Positions 6,519 to 12,403 of a stretch of 12,403 nucleotides of DNA are shown in pieces. Within the stretch, counting starts at the first letter, position 1. The number at the start of each line of letters is the position of its first letter. Below the pieces are notes generated by a model. It was not told where the DNA came from and searched no databases. It saw only the letters and a list, made by a program, of their open reading frames with translations. This DNA is from CAIOSQ01 sp964434345 (lineage in GTDB: Bacteria > Pseudomonadota > Alphaproteobacteria > CACIAM-22H2): positions 1-12,403 of the forward strand of contig CAYSUY010000120.1 of assembly GCA_964434345.1 (NCBI GenBank). The letters run 5' to 3'. The translations under genes were made by a program, and so were the position numbers.

Positions 6519-7399
6519 GGCACGGCCTGCGCGCGATGCGCCTCCATCTCGCCCGCAGGATCCTGGTGGATGATGATCTCCGCATGGGGGTAGGCGGCGC
6601 GGATGTCGTGCTCGACGCCGTCGGCGATCGCATGGGCGCGCGCCAGACGCATGTCGGGATCGAGTTCGATATGCATCTGCACGAAGATATGCGTGCCCGC
6701 GGAGCGGGTCCGCAGATCATGCACGTCGCGCACTTCGGGCCGCGCACGCGCGATCGCCAGGATCCGGGCGCGGTCGTCGGCCGGCAATTCGCGATCCATG
6801 AGCAGATCGAAGGACTGGCGGGCGATGCGGATCGCCCCGTAGAGGATCCACAGCGCGATCAGGGCGCCGAAGACCGGATCGGCCAGCGGCAGGTCGAAGA
6901 ACCGCCCGATCACGATGGCGGCGATGACCGCGCCGTTGAGCAGGGCGTCGCTTCCGTAGTGCAGCGAATCCGCGGCGATCGCGACCGAGCCGGTCCGGGC
7001 GACGACCCGGCGCTGGTAGACGACCAGGGCCGCCGAGAGCAGGATCGACAGGAGCGCCACCGCGATCCCGATCTCCGGGCGTTGCACCGGCTGCGGCGCG
7101 CCGAACCTGTGGATCGCCTCCATGAGCAGGATCAGCGAGGACCCGCAGATGAACGCGGATTGCGCGAGCCCGGCCAGGGGCTCGGCCTTGCCATGGCCGA
7201 ACCGGTGATCGTCATCCGCCGGTGTCAGGGCGTGGCGGACGGCGACGAGGTTGATCGCCGAAGCCGCGGCGTCGAGCAGGGAGTCGAGCAGGCTCGACAG
7301 CACCGCCACCGAGTCGGTCACCAGCCATGCCCCGACCTTGGCCAGGATCAGCGTCGCCGCGACGACCACGGAGGCCATCGCGGCACGCCGCATCAGCAT
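6515..7399 (-). CDS. fieF: Cation diffusion facilitator, FieF-like iron/zinc efflux protein
   Basis: An inner-membrane divalent cation/proton antiporter of 294 residues (E. coli FieF has 300). It has six expected membrane helices followed by a cytoplasmic metal-binding domain. The transport site is complete: Asp39 and Asp43 in SSLLDSLLD of helix 2, and His147 and Asp151 in LHYGSD of helix 5, matching FieF Asp45/Asp49/His153/Asp157. The loop after helix 2 (PADDDHRFGHGKAE) and the C-terminal IIIHQDP also match FieF closely. The ATG at 7399 is preferred because AGGAGG lies five bases upstream; an in-frame GTG at 7432 would add 11 residues and overlap the pdxH stop by four bases. The product probably exports Fe(II) and/or Zn(II). 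It sits between pdxH and the kinase gene, overlapping the latter by four bases. Confidence 0.92.
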   Translation of the reverse strand: MLMRRAAMASVVVAATLILAKVGAWLVTDSVAVLSSLLDSLLDAAASAINLVAVRHALTPADDDHRFGHGKAEPLAGLAQSAFICGSSLILLMEAIHRFGAPQPVQRPEIGIAVALLSILLSAALVVYQRRVVARTGSVAIAADSLHYGSDALLNGAVIAAIVIGRFFDLPLADPVFGALIALWILYGAIRIARQSFDLLMDRELPADDRARILAIARARPEVRDVHDLRTRSAGTHIFVQMHIELDPDMRLARAHAIADGVEHDIRAAYPHAEIIIHQDPAGEMEAHRAQAVP

Positions 7400-7404
7400 G
7401 CCGG

Positions 7405-7410
7405 CCTCCT
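7405..7410 (-). promoter_or_regulatory. Strong ribosome-binding site that decides the cation-efflux gene start
   Basis: A perfect AGGAGG on the minus strand ends five bases before the ATG at 7399. The competing GTG at 7432 has no Shine-Dalgarno, so the downstream ATG is the better start. Confidence 0.7.
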
Positions 7411-7428
7411 GGCGATCCGCGCGCGCGG

Positions 7429-8049
7429 TCACGGGAACAGGCGCTCGGTGCGCCAGCCGGCGCCGTCGCGGACATGGACGACGCGGTCATGGAGCCGGAA
7501 CGCGCGATCCTGCCAGAACTCGATCCGGGCGGGGACGAGGCGGAAACCCGACCAATGGGGCGGGCGCGGAACCTCGCCGATCGCGTAGCGCGCGCCGTAC
7601 TCGGCGACGCGGCGCTCCAGTTCGAAACGCCCCTGCATCGGCCGGGACTGGCGCGACGCCCAGGCGCCGATGCGGCTGGTGCGGGCGCGCGACGCGAAAT
7701 ACGCATCCGCCTCGGCGTCGGTCACCGGCGTCACCGGCCCCTCCACACGCACCTGACGCTGCAGCGACTTCCAGTGGAACAGCAGCGCCGCATGCGGATT
7801 GGCGGCCAGCTCGCCACCCTTGCGGCTTTCGAGATTGGTGTAGAAAACGAAGCCCCCGTGGTCGACGCCCTTGAGCAACACCATCCGTACGCTGGGTCGG
7901 CCCTGCGCGTCGGCGGTGGCCAGCGCCATCGCGTTGGGGTCATTCGGTTCGCGTGCCGTGGCCTCGGCCATCCAGGCCTCGAAGCGCTGGAACGGATCAT
8001 GGGCGGGATCGATCAGCGGCGGCTGAGCGGGGCTTGCGGTATCGGTCAT
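7429..8049 (-). CDS. pdxH: Pyridoxamine/pyridoxine 5'-phosphate oxidase
   Basis: The FMN-dependent enzyme that oxidises pyridoxine or pyridoxamine 5'-phosphate to pyridoxal 5'-phosphate, the last step of PLP synthesis and salvage, in the cytoplasm. At 206 residues it is slightly shorter than the E. coli enzyme (218). Family signatures in order are DPFQRFEAWMAEA, RMVLLKG and FVFYTNLESRKG (FMN binding), FHWKSLQRQVRVEG, SRIGAWASRQS, then WSGFRLVPARIEFWQ and RLHDR, whose Arg and His contact the substrate phosphate/PLP. The C-terminal RLFP matches the family's RL-x-P end. ATG at 8049 (MTDTAS) is chosen; an upstream in-frame extension to 8118 has no family similarity. It is the first gene of the minus-strand cluster and diverges from fabI. 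It could supply PLP to enzymes such as the nearby aminotransferase, though it is a housekeeping gene. Confidence 0.96.
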   Translation of the reverse strand: MTDTASPAQPPLIDPAHDPFQRFEAWMAEATAREPNDPNAMALATADAQGRPSVRMVLLKGVDHGGFVFYTNLESRKGGELAANPHAALLFHWKSLQRQVRVEGPVTPVTDAEADAYFASRARTSRIGAWASRQSRPMQGRFELERRVAEYGARYAIGEVPRPPHWSGFRLVPARIEFWQDRAFRLHDRVVHVRDGAGWRTERLFP

Positions 8050-8123
8050 GGCGGGGCGGATCCTGGAGGATGGACGGGTCTTGCTCCAGCAGAGATAGGT
8101 CATCCCGGCCTGCGGCAATCCGC

Positions 8124-8156
8124 CGCCGTGCGGGCGCCGTGTGGGCGCCGCGCGGG
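8124..8156. repeat. Three tandem 11-bp direct repeats upstream of the fabI promoter
   Basis: CGCCGTGCGGG (8124-8134), CGCCGTGTGGG (8135-8145) and CGCCGCGCGGG (8146-8156) are head-to-tail copies; the second and third each differ from the first at one position. The period of 11 bp is close to one helical turn. The array ends 11 bases before the predicted fabI -35 box. It lies in the 197-bp non-coding gap between pdxH and fabI. Confidence 0.65.
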
Positions 8157-8167
8157 TCGGCTGGTTG

Positions 8168-8195
8168 TTGACGGTCCGGCTTTTGCGTGTAGGAT
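8168..8195 (+). promoter_or_regulatory. Candidate sigma-70-type promoter of fabI
   Basis: TTGACG (8168-8173, five of six to -35 consensus) is followed by 16 bases and TAGGAT (8190-8195, four of six to -10 consensus). Transcription would start near 8202, giving a leader of about 45 bases. GGGAG (8233-8237) serves as Shine-Dalgarno for the ATG at 8247. The region is noticeably more AT-rich between 8180 and 8230 than its surroundings. Confidence 0.55.
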
Positions 8196-8246
8196 GCCCG
8201 CCAATTCCCTTCGAAAATTCGGATTTATCAACGGGAGCATGGACTT

Positions 8247-9086
8247 ATGACCAGCACCGGAACCCTGATGGCGGGCAAGCGCGGGCTTGTCATGGGCGTG
8301 GCGAACGATCGGTCCATCGCGTGGGGAATCGCCAAGGCCTGCGCGGCCCAGGGCGCCGAGCTCGCCTTCACCTTCCAGGGCGAGGCGCTGGAGAAGCGGG
8401 TGCGACCGCTGGCCGCGGAGTTGGGCGTCAAGCATGTCCTGGCCGCGGATGTCACCGACCCAGCCTCGCTCGACACCGTCTTCGCGACGCTGCAGGAGGA
8501 TTGGGGCGGACTGGATTTCGTCGTCCATGCCATCGCCTATTCCGACAAGGAAGAGCTCAAGGGCCTCTATGTCGACACGACGCGCGCCAATTTCCTGCGC
8601 ACGCTCGACATTTCCTGCTTCTCCTTCACCGATCTCTGCCGCCGCGCCGCGCCGCTGATGAACGCCGGCGGCAGCCTGCTGACGCTCAGCTACTACGGTG
8701 CCGAGCGCGTGATGCCGCATTACAACGTGATGGGCGTCGCCAAGGCGGCGCTCGAGGCGTCGGTCCGCTATCTCGCGGCCGATCTCGGCCCGCGCGGGAT
8801 CCGGGTGAACGCGATCTCCGCCGGACCGATCAAGACCCTCGCCGCCTCGGGCATCGGGGATTTCCGCTACATTCTCAAATGGAACGAGCTCAACGCGCCG
8901 CTGCGCCGCAACGTGACGACGGAGGAGGTCGGCAATGCCGGGCTCTATCTTCTGTCCGACCTCGGCCGCGGCGTGACCGGCGAGACGCATCATGTCGATT
9001 GCGGCTACCACGTCGTCGGCATGATGGCGGTCGACGCCGCGCCCGAGGTGGCCGAGATGCTGGCGGGCTTCAAGCCGCAGAAATGA
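8247..9086 (+). CDS. fabI: Enoyl-[acyl-carrier-protein] reductase, FabI type
   Basis: The NADH-dependent enzyme that reduces trans-2-enoyl-ACP, the last step of each fatty acid elongation cycle. At 279 residues it is slightly longer than E. coli FabI (262). The divergent-SDR nucleotide site GVANDRSIAWGIA is at 17-29. The active site Tyr159-x6-Lys166 (YNVMGVAK) and the preceding SYYGAER with Tyr149 align with E. coli Tyr156, Lys163 and Tyr146. AGPIKTLAASGIGDF and VDCGYHVVGM complete the signature. The residue equivalent to E. coli Gly93 is Ala97 (HAIAYS), while the equivalents of Met159 (Met162) and Phe203 (Phe206) are kept. ATG at 8247 has GGGAG nine bases upstream. aroC follows after 15 bases, so the two genes are probably one transcript driven by the promoter at 8168-8195. 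Confidence 0.97.
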   Translation: MTSTGTLMAGKRGLVMGVANDRSIAWGIAKACAAQGAELAFTFQGEALEKRVRPLAAELGVKHVLAADVTDPASLDTVFATLQEDWGGLDFVVHAIAYSDKEELKGLYVDTTRANFLRTLDISCFSFTDLCRRAAPLMNAGGSLLTLSYYGAERVMPHYNVMGVAKAALEASVRYLAADLGPRGIRVNAISAGPIKTLAASGIGDFRYILKWNELNAPLRRNVTTEEVGNAGLYLLSDLGRGVTGETHHVDCGYHVVGMMAVDAAPEVAEMLAGFKPQK

Positions 9087-9112
9087 CCCCGGCCCTTCAC
9101 GATGTCGCATAA
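9083..9112 (+). other. Possible nine-codon coupling ORF spanning the fabI-aroC junction
   Basis: An ATG overlaps the fabI stop (ATGA, 9083-9086) and opens a frame encoding MTPALHDVA that ends with TAA at 9110-9112, eight bases beyond the aroC ATG at 9102. aroC has no good Shine-Dalgarno, so ribosomes ending on fabI could reinitiate here and be delivered to the aroC start. This is speculative; such short frames occur by chance. Confidence 0.2.
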
Positions 9113-10172
9113 CAGCTTCGGACACCTGTTCCGCGTCACCACCTGGGGCGAGAGCCATGGGCCCGCGATCGGCTGCGTCGTGGATGGCGCGCCGCCGCGC
9201 CTCGCCCTGACCGAGGCAGACATCCAGCGCGACCTCGACCGCCGCCGTCCCGGCCAGTCGCGCTTCACGACCCAGCGCCGGGAACCCGACCGGGTGCGCA
9301 TCCTGTCCGGCGTCCTCGACGGGCTGACCACGGGCACGCCGATCGCGCTGCAGATCGAGAACGAGGACGCGCGCTCCAAGGATTACGGCGAGATCGCCGC
9401 GAAGTTCCGCCCCGGCCACGCCGACTACGCCTATTGGCGCAAATACGGGATCCGCGACCATCGCGGTGGCGGCCGCTCCTCGGCGCGCGAGACCGCCATG
9501 CGCGTCGCCGCCGGCGCGGTCGCGCGCGTCGTGCTGGGGCCGCAGGTCACGATCCGCGGCGCGCTGATCCAGCTCGGCCGCCACCGCATCGACCGCGCCC
9601 GCTGGGACTGGTCGGCGGTCGGCGAGAACCCGTTCTTCTGCCCGGACCGTCAGGCGGCGCAGGCCTGGGAAGGCGAGCTCGACGCGGTGCGCAAGGCGGG
9701 ATCCTCCGTCGGCGCGGTGATCGAGGTCATCGCCAGCGGCGTCTCCGCGGGCCTCGGCGCCCCGATCTACGGCAAGCTCGACGCGGATCTCGCGGCGGCG
9801 ATGATGGGCATCAACGCGGTCAAGGGGGTGGAGATCGGCGCGGGCTTCGGTGCCGCGGAGCTCTCCGGCGAGGAGAACGCCGACGAGATGCGCGCCGGAC
9901 CGGACGGGCCGGAGTTCCTCGCCAACAACGCGGGCGGCGTGCTGGGCGGCATCTCGACCGGGCAGGACATCGTGCTGCGCTTCGCCGTCAAGCCGACCTC
10001 GTCGATCCTGTCGCCGCGCCGGACCATCGGCCTCGACGGTGCCGATACCGACATCCGGACGATCGGCCGTCATGACCCCTGCGTCGGCATCCGCGCGGTT
10101 CCCGTGGGCGAGGCGATGATGGCCTGCGTGCTCGCAGACCATCTGCTGCGCCACCGCGCGCAGTGCGGCTGA
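9102..10172 (+). CDS. aroC: Chorismate synthase
   Basis: The enzyme that converts 5-enolpyruvylshikimate 3-phosphate to chorismate using reduced FMN; it is the last step of the shikimate pathway and is cytoplasmic. The 356-residue length is normal (about 350-365). Signatures are the N-terminal GHLFRVTTWGESHGPAIG with His19 of the active site, RRPGQSRFTTQRREPD, the GTPIALQIEN strand, FRPGHADYAYWRKYG with the second catalytic-type histidine, DHRGGGRSSARETA, and the C-terminal GRHDPCVGIRAVPVGEAM with the conserved Asp. No strong ribosome-binding site precedes the ATG, which lies 15 bases after the fabI stop, so translation may be coupled to fabI. All key motifs are intact. Confidence 0.97.
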   Translation: MSHNSFGHLFRVTTWGESHGPAIGCVVDGAPPRLALTEADIQRDLDRRRPGQSRFTTQRREPDRVRILSGVLDGLTTGTPIALQIENEDARSKDYGEIAAKFRPGHADYAYWRKYGIRDHRGGGRSSARETAMRVAAGAVARVVLGPQVTIRGALIQLGRHRIDRARWDWSAVGENPFFCPDRQAAQAWEGELDAVRKAGSSVGAVIEVIASGVSAGLGAPIYGKLDADLAAAMMGINAVKGVEIGAGFGAAELSGEENADEMRAGPDGPEFLANNAGGVLGGISTGQDIVLRFAVKPTSSILSPRRTIGLDGADTDIRTIGRHDPCVGIRAVPVGEAMMACVLADHLLRHRAQCG

Positions 10173-10185
10173 GCGCGGCGCCGCG

Positions 10186-10731
10186 ATGACAGCCACCCCG
10201 CGCCTGGTCGCGCGTCATTCGCGCGTCGTCGCGGCGATGAACGGCGCGATGGGTCTCGCGGTCGTGCTCGGCGCGCTCTGGTACGTGCGCGCCAATGTCG
10301 GTGATTCCGAGACGCCCTGGATCGGTGCGCTGATGGTGGCGGGGTTGCTCGGTGTCCATGTCTGGCAATGCCTGCAGCGCTTCCTCGACCCGACGCCGGT
10401 CGTTGCGATCGGCCCCGAGGGGCTGGCCCTGCCCCAGGCCACCGACACGCCGATCCCGTGGCACGCGATCACGCGCGTCGGCGCCACGCGCAGCCTGATC
10501 CTGATCGGTGGCGGACGGCTCGACATCGAGGTCGACCCGGACGTGTTCGCGCGGATCCGGCTGGGCAAGCGGATGCTCGGCGATCCGGTGGTCAAGATGG
10601 CGGGGCTGCCCTTCGGCATCTCGATCATCGCGCAGGGGCTCGACCGTCGCGCGACCGACATGGTCCCCGCGATCGAAGCCTATTGGCCTCCGCGCGAGGT
10701 TCCGGAGGGCGACGCTCCCGACGCCGGCTGA
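10186..10731 (+). CDS. Small inner-membrane protein with PH-like C-terminal domain, function unknown
   Basis: A 181-residue protein with two predicted membrane helices near residues 16-36 and 44-63, and a C-terminal cytoplasmic part (about 70-175) with alternating hydrophobic strands: PVVAIGPEGLALP, IPWHAITRVG, SLILIGGGRLDIEV. This resembles the two-helix plus PH-like layout of STM3941-type proteins. No enzymatic motif is visible. The gene begins 13 bases after the aroC stop and may be the last gene of the fabI-aroC transcript. Its final 52 bases overlap the 3' end of the opposing transporter gene. The proline- and acid-rich tail (EVPEGDAPDAG) falls within the overlap. I cannot assign a role. 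Confidence 0.8.
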   Translation: MTATPRLVARHSRVVAAMNGAMGLAVVLGALWYVRANVGDSETPWIGALMVAGLLGVHVWQCLQRFLDPTPVVAIGPEGLALPQATDTPIPWHAITRVGATRSLILIGGGRLDIEVDPDVFARIRLGKRMLGDPVVKMAGLPFGISIIAQGLDRRATDMVPAIEAYWPPREVPEGDAPDAG

Positions 10732-12221
10732 CCCGGGCCGCCGCCCATCGCGGGCTGCGTGCGCAGGGGCAGCGCCACGACCCGGCTGTAGATCGCCCAG
10801 CCGACGAAGATCATGAGCGCGATCGCGACGAACAGCCAGCGATAGGCCCCGGCCACCATGGCGCGCTCCGCGACGCCCAACTGCGCGCGCACGAGATCGT
10901 CGAGGCCGCGCAGTTCGCCACCGCGCGGCACGAGCGCCAGCACCAGCGCGGTGGCCGCAGCCGCGCCGACCGCGCCGCCGAGCGAGCGCGCATAGCCCAC
11001 CGCCCCGGTCACGGCGCCGATGTCGCGCGGCGCCACCGCGTTCTGCGCGGCCACGATGGCGGTCGGGAAGACGGGGCCGATGCCGAGACCGATCCCCAGC
11101 ATCAAAAGCGCCGTGGACCAGGGCGAGGCGTGATCGACGAAGAGCGCGAAGATCAGCGCGGAGGCCGCGGCGAGCGGGAAGCCGAGCAGCGTCGGACGGC
11201 GGTAATTCCCCGTCCTGCGCAGGAATCGTCCCGACCAGTAGGCGGTGATGGTCGTCGAGAAGGTGAGCGGGATCATCAGCAGCCCCGCGTCACCGGGCGA
11301 CTGCAGCAGCACGACCTGCAGGAAGACCGGCAGGGTGATCGCCAGGGCGAGATAGGCGCCGAAGCCGAAGAACATCGCCGGCAGCACGCGCCCGACCACG
11401 GGATCCGCGAGGAACCCGGGCGCGAAGACCGGTTCGTCGAGCCCGTGCTGCCGGCGCCAGAACATCCATCCCGCGAGCAGCGCCAGCGCCGCCGCGCCGA
11501 GCACCGGCAACGACAGCCAGGGGTGGCTCACACCGCCCCAGGACAGGGCGAAGAGCATCGCCGTCGTCGCGAGCGGCAGCAGCGCCATGCTCGGCACGTC
11601 GATCCGGCCGGGCGCCGCGCGCACCGGCAGCTTGCGCAGCACGCTGTCGACCGCGACCAGCGCGACCAGCCCGAGCGGCAGGTTGATCCAGAAGATCCAG
11701 TGCCAGCCGACATACTGCGTCAGCGCGCCGCCGATCGTCGGACCGAGCAGCGAGGCGATCGCCCACATGCCCGAGAAATGCGCCGCGTAGCGGCCGCGCT
11801 CGCGCGGACTGACGACGTCCGCGACGATGGTCTGCGCCAGCGTGACCAGCGCGCCGCCGCCGACGCCCTTGAGGGCGCGCGCGGCGATCAGCGCCGGCAT
11901 GCTCTCGGCCAGGGCGCAGAACACCGAGGCCACGACGAAGATCGCCAGCGCCGCCAGCATGAGCCGGCGGCGGCCATGGACGTCGCTGAGCTTGCCTGCG
12001 ACCGCGGTCGCGCAGATCGACGTCACCATGTAGGCGGTGACCACCCAGGACAGCAGCGCGACATCGCCGAGGTCGCGGGCGATCGACGGCAGTGCCGTGG
12101 CGACGATCGTCTGGTCCAGCGCCGCCAGGAAGATCGCGATCATCGCGCCGACGATGACGAGCGAGACGTCGCGCGGCGCTACGCCGGGCGCGGGAGGCGC
12201 GGAGGGATCTGGCTTGTCCAT
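10680..12221 (-). CDS. DHA2-family (14-helix) MFS drug efflux transporter
   Basis: A 513-residue inner-membrane proton-coupled antiporter of the EmrB/QacA type. Visible motifs are LDQTIVATALP in helix 1 (DHA2 motif D1), GKLSDVHGRRR after helix 2 (motif A, here Ser in place of the usual Ala), and GPTIGGAL in helix 5 (antiporter motif C). Hydrophobic segments are consistent with 14 helices, and the long tail is Gly/Pro/Ser-rich. It likely exports hydrophobic or cationic compounds; the substrate is unknown. No EmrA-like adaptor or TetR regulator is adjacent in the window. The ATG at 12221 lies 33 bases after the tlyA stop on the same strand, so the two are probably co-transcribed. Its C-terminal 17 codons overlap the convergent membrane-protein gene. 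Confidence 0.92.
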   Translation of the reverse strand: MDKPDPSAPPAPGVAPRDVSLVIVGAMIAIFLAALDQTIVATALPSIARDLGDVALLSWVVTAYMVTSICATAVAGKLSDVHGRRRLMLAALAIFVVASVFCALAESMPALIAARALKGVGGGALVTLAQTIVADVVSPRERGRYAAHFSGMWAIASLLGPTIGGALTQYVGWHWIFWINLPLGLVALVAVDSVLRKLPVRAAPGRIDVPSMALLPLATTAMLFALSWGGVSHPWLSLPVLGAAALALLAGWMFWRRQHGLDEPVFAPGFLADPVVGRVLPAMFFGFGAYLALAITLPVFLQVVLLQSPGDAGLLMIPLTFSTTITAYWSGRFLRRTGNYRRPTLLGFPLAAASALIFALFVDHASPWSTALLMLGIGLGIGPVFPTAIVAAQNAVAPRDIGAVTGAVGYARSLGGAVGAAAATALVLALVPRGGELRGLDDLVRAQLGVAERAMVAGAYRWLFVAIALMIFVGWAIYSRVVALPLRTQPAMGGGPGQPASGASPSGTSRGGQ

Positions 12222-12254
12222 GGGGGCGATGCGATCGTCGTCGCGCGGGACCGG

Positions 12255-12403
12255 TCAGTCCTTGCGTGCGGCGATCAGGAACTCCTTGTTGCCTTCGGGG
12301 CCCAGGATAGGGCTCTCGGCGAGTCCCGCAACCTGCCAACCCTGCGTGGGCAGCCATGCGGCGATGCGCGCGCAGACCTCCTCGTGCAGGGCCGGATCGC
12401 GCA
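12255..12403 (-). CDS. tlyA: TlyA-family rRNA methyltransferase (C-terminal end, runs off right edge)
   Basis: Only the last 49 codons are visible. The C-terminal block SPILGPEGNKEFLIAARKD is the hallmark end of TlyA/hemolysin A proteins (S4 domain plus FtsJ-like methyltransferase), which 2'-O-methylate cytidines in 16S and/or 23S rRNA. Preceding residues (HEEVCARIAAWLPTQGWQVAG) form the helix and strand normally found before it. The S-adenosylmethionine-binding core and S4 domain lie outside the window. The older name hemolysin A is misleading. It is upstream of, and likely transcribed with, the MFS transporter gene. Confidence 0.88.
   Translation of the reverse strand, partial: RDPALHEEVCARIAAWLPTQGWQVAGLAESPILGPEGNKEFLIAARKD

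Noticed and set aside
8050..8246. A pdxH promoter on the minus strand (TTGCCG with TATCTC).
   Set aside because: Spacing is only about 15 bases and the -10 matches at three of six positions, too weak to list.
8100..10196. Very long open frame on the minus strand opposite fabI and aroC, and similar long frames opposite the kinase and aminotransferase genes.
   Set aside because: They mirror the third-position G/C bias of real genes on the other strand. Their translations are rich in Arg, Ala, Asp and His with no recognisable domain.
1..12403. Search for CRISPR repeats, tRNA/rRNA genes, transposases, integrases, toxin-antitoxin pairs and phage genes.
   Set aside because: None was recognised. 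The gene content is ordinary chromosomal housekeeping, transport and stress functions.

Overview
The window is high-GC DNA with dense coding on both strands and short intergenic gaps. It looks like an ordinary stretch of chromosome from an alphaproteobacterium, possibly of the Rhodospirillales type. The evidence is strong G/C preference at third codon positions, the style of the FabI, PdxH and chorismate synthase proteins, and a 121-residue conserved-hypothetical gene of a kind I associate with that class. The taxonomic placement is inference. I see no rRNA, tRNA, transposase, integrase, phage gene or CRISPR array.

Layout. (1) At 1-699 (minus) is the N-terminal part of a family-5 (dipeptide/oligopeptide type) ABC transporter substrate-binding protein. 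It is interrupted in frame, just after its signal peptide, by a 56-bp hairpin-forming palindrome. (2) A 194-bp divergent control region separates it from a class III PLP-dependent aminotransferase (894-2288, plus), which is followed by a PadR-type regulator (2312-2872). (3) Converging on these is a tightly packed minus-strand cluster of six genes read from 8049 down to 2902: pdxH, a FieF-like cation efflux protein, a fused APH-like/P-loop kinase, a two-domain universal stress protein, a small conserved protein of unknown function and an SDR oxidoreductase. (4) Divergent from pdxH are fabI (enoyl-ACP reductase), aroC (chorismate synthase) and a small membrane protein with a PH-like C-terminal half. 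The fabI promoter is preceded by three 11-bp direct repeats. (5) A 14-helix DHA2-type drug efflux transporter (12221-10680, minus) overlaps the end of the membrane-protein gene by 52 bp. Upstream of it is the C-terminal end of a TlyA-type rRNA methyltransferase, running off the right edge.

How the parts relate. fabI, aroC and pdxH are core metabolic genes (fatty acid elongation, shikimate pathway, PLP supply). The genes behind pdxH have a stress and metal-homeostasis flavour, but no single pathway joins them. The substrate-binding protein and aminotransferase share a control region and could form an amine/peptide uptake and catabolism unit governed by the PadR protein; this is only inferred from context.

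I found no clear previously undescribed multi-gene system. The observations most worth checking are the in-frame palindrome in the transporter gene, the 11-bp repeats phased with the fabI promoter, and the uncharacterised members of the pdxH cluster.
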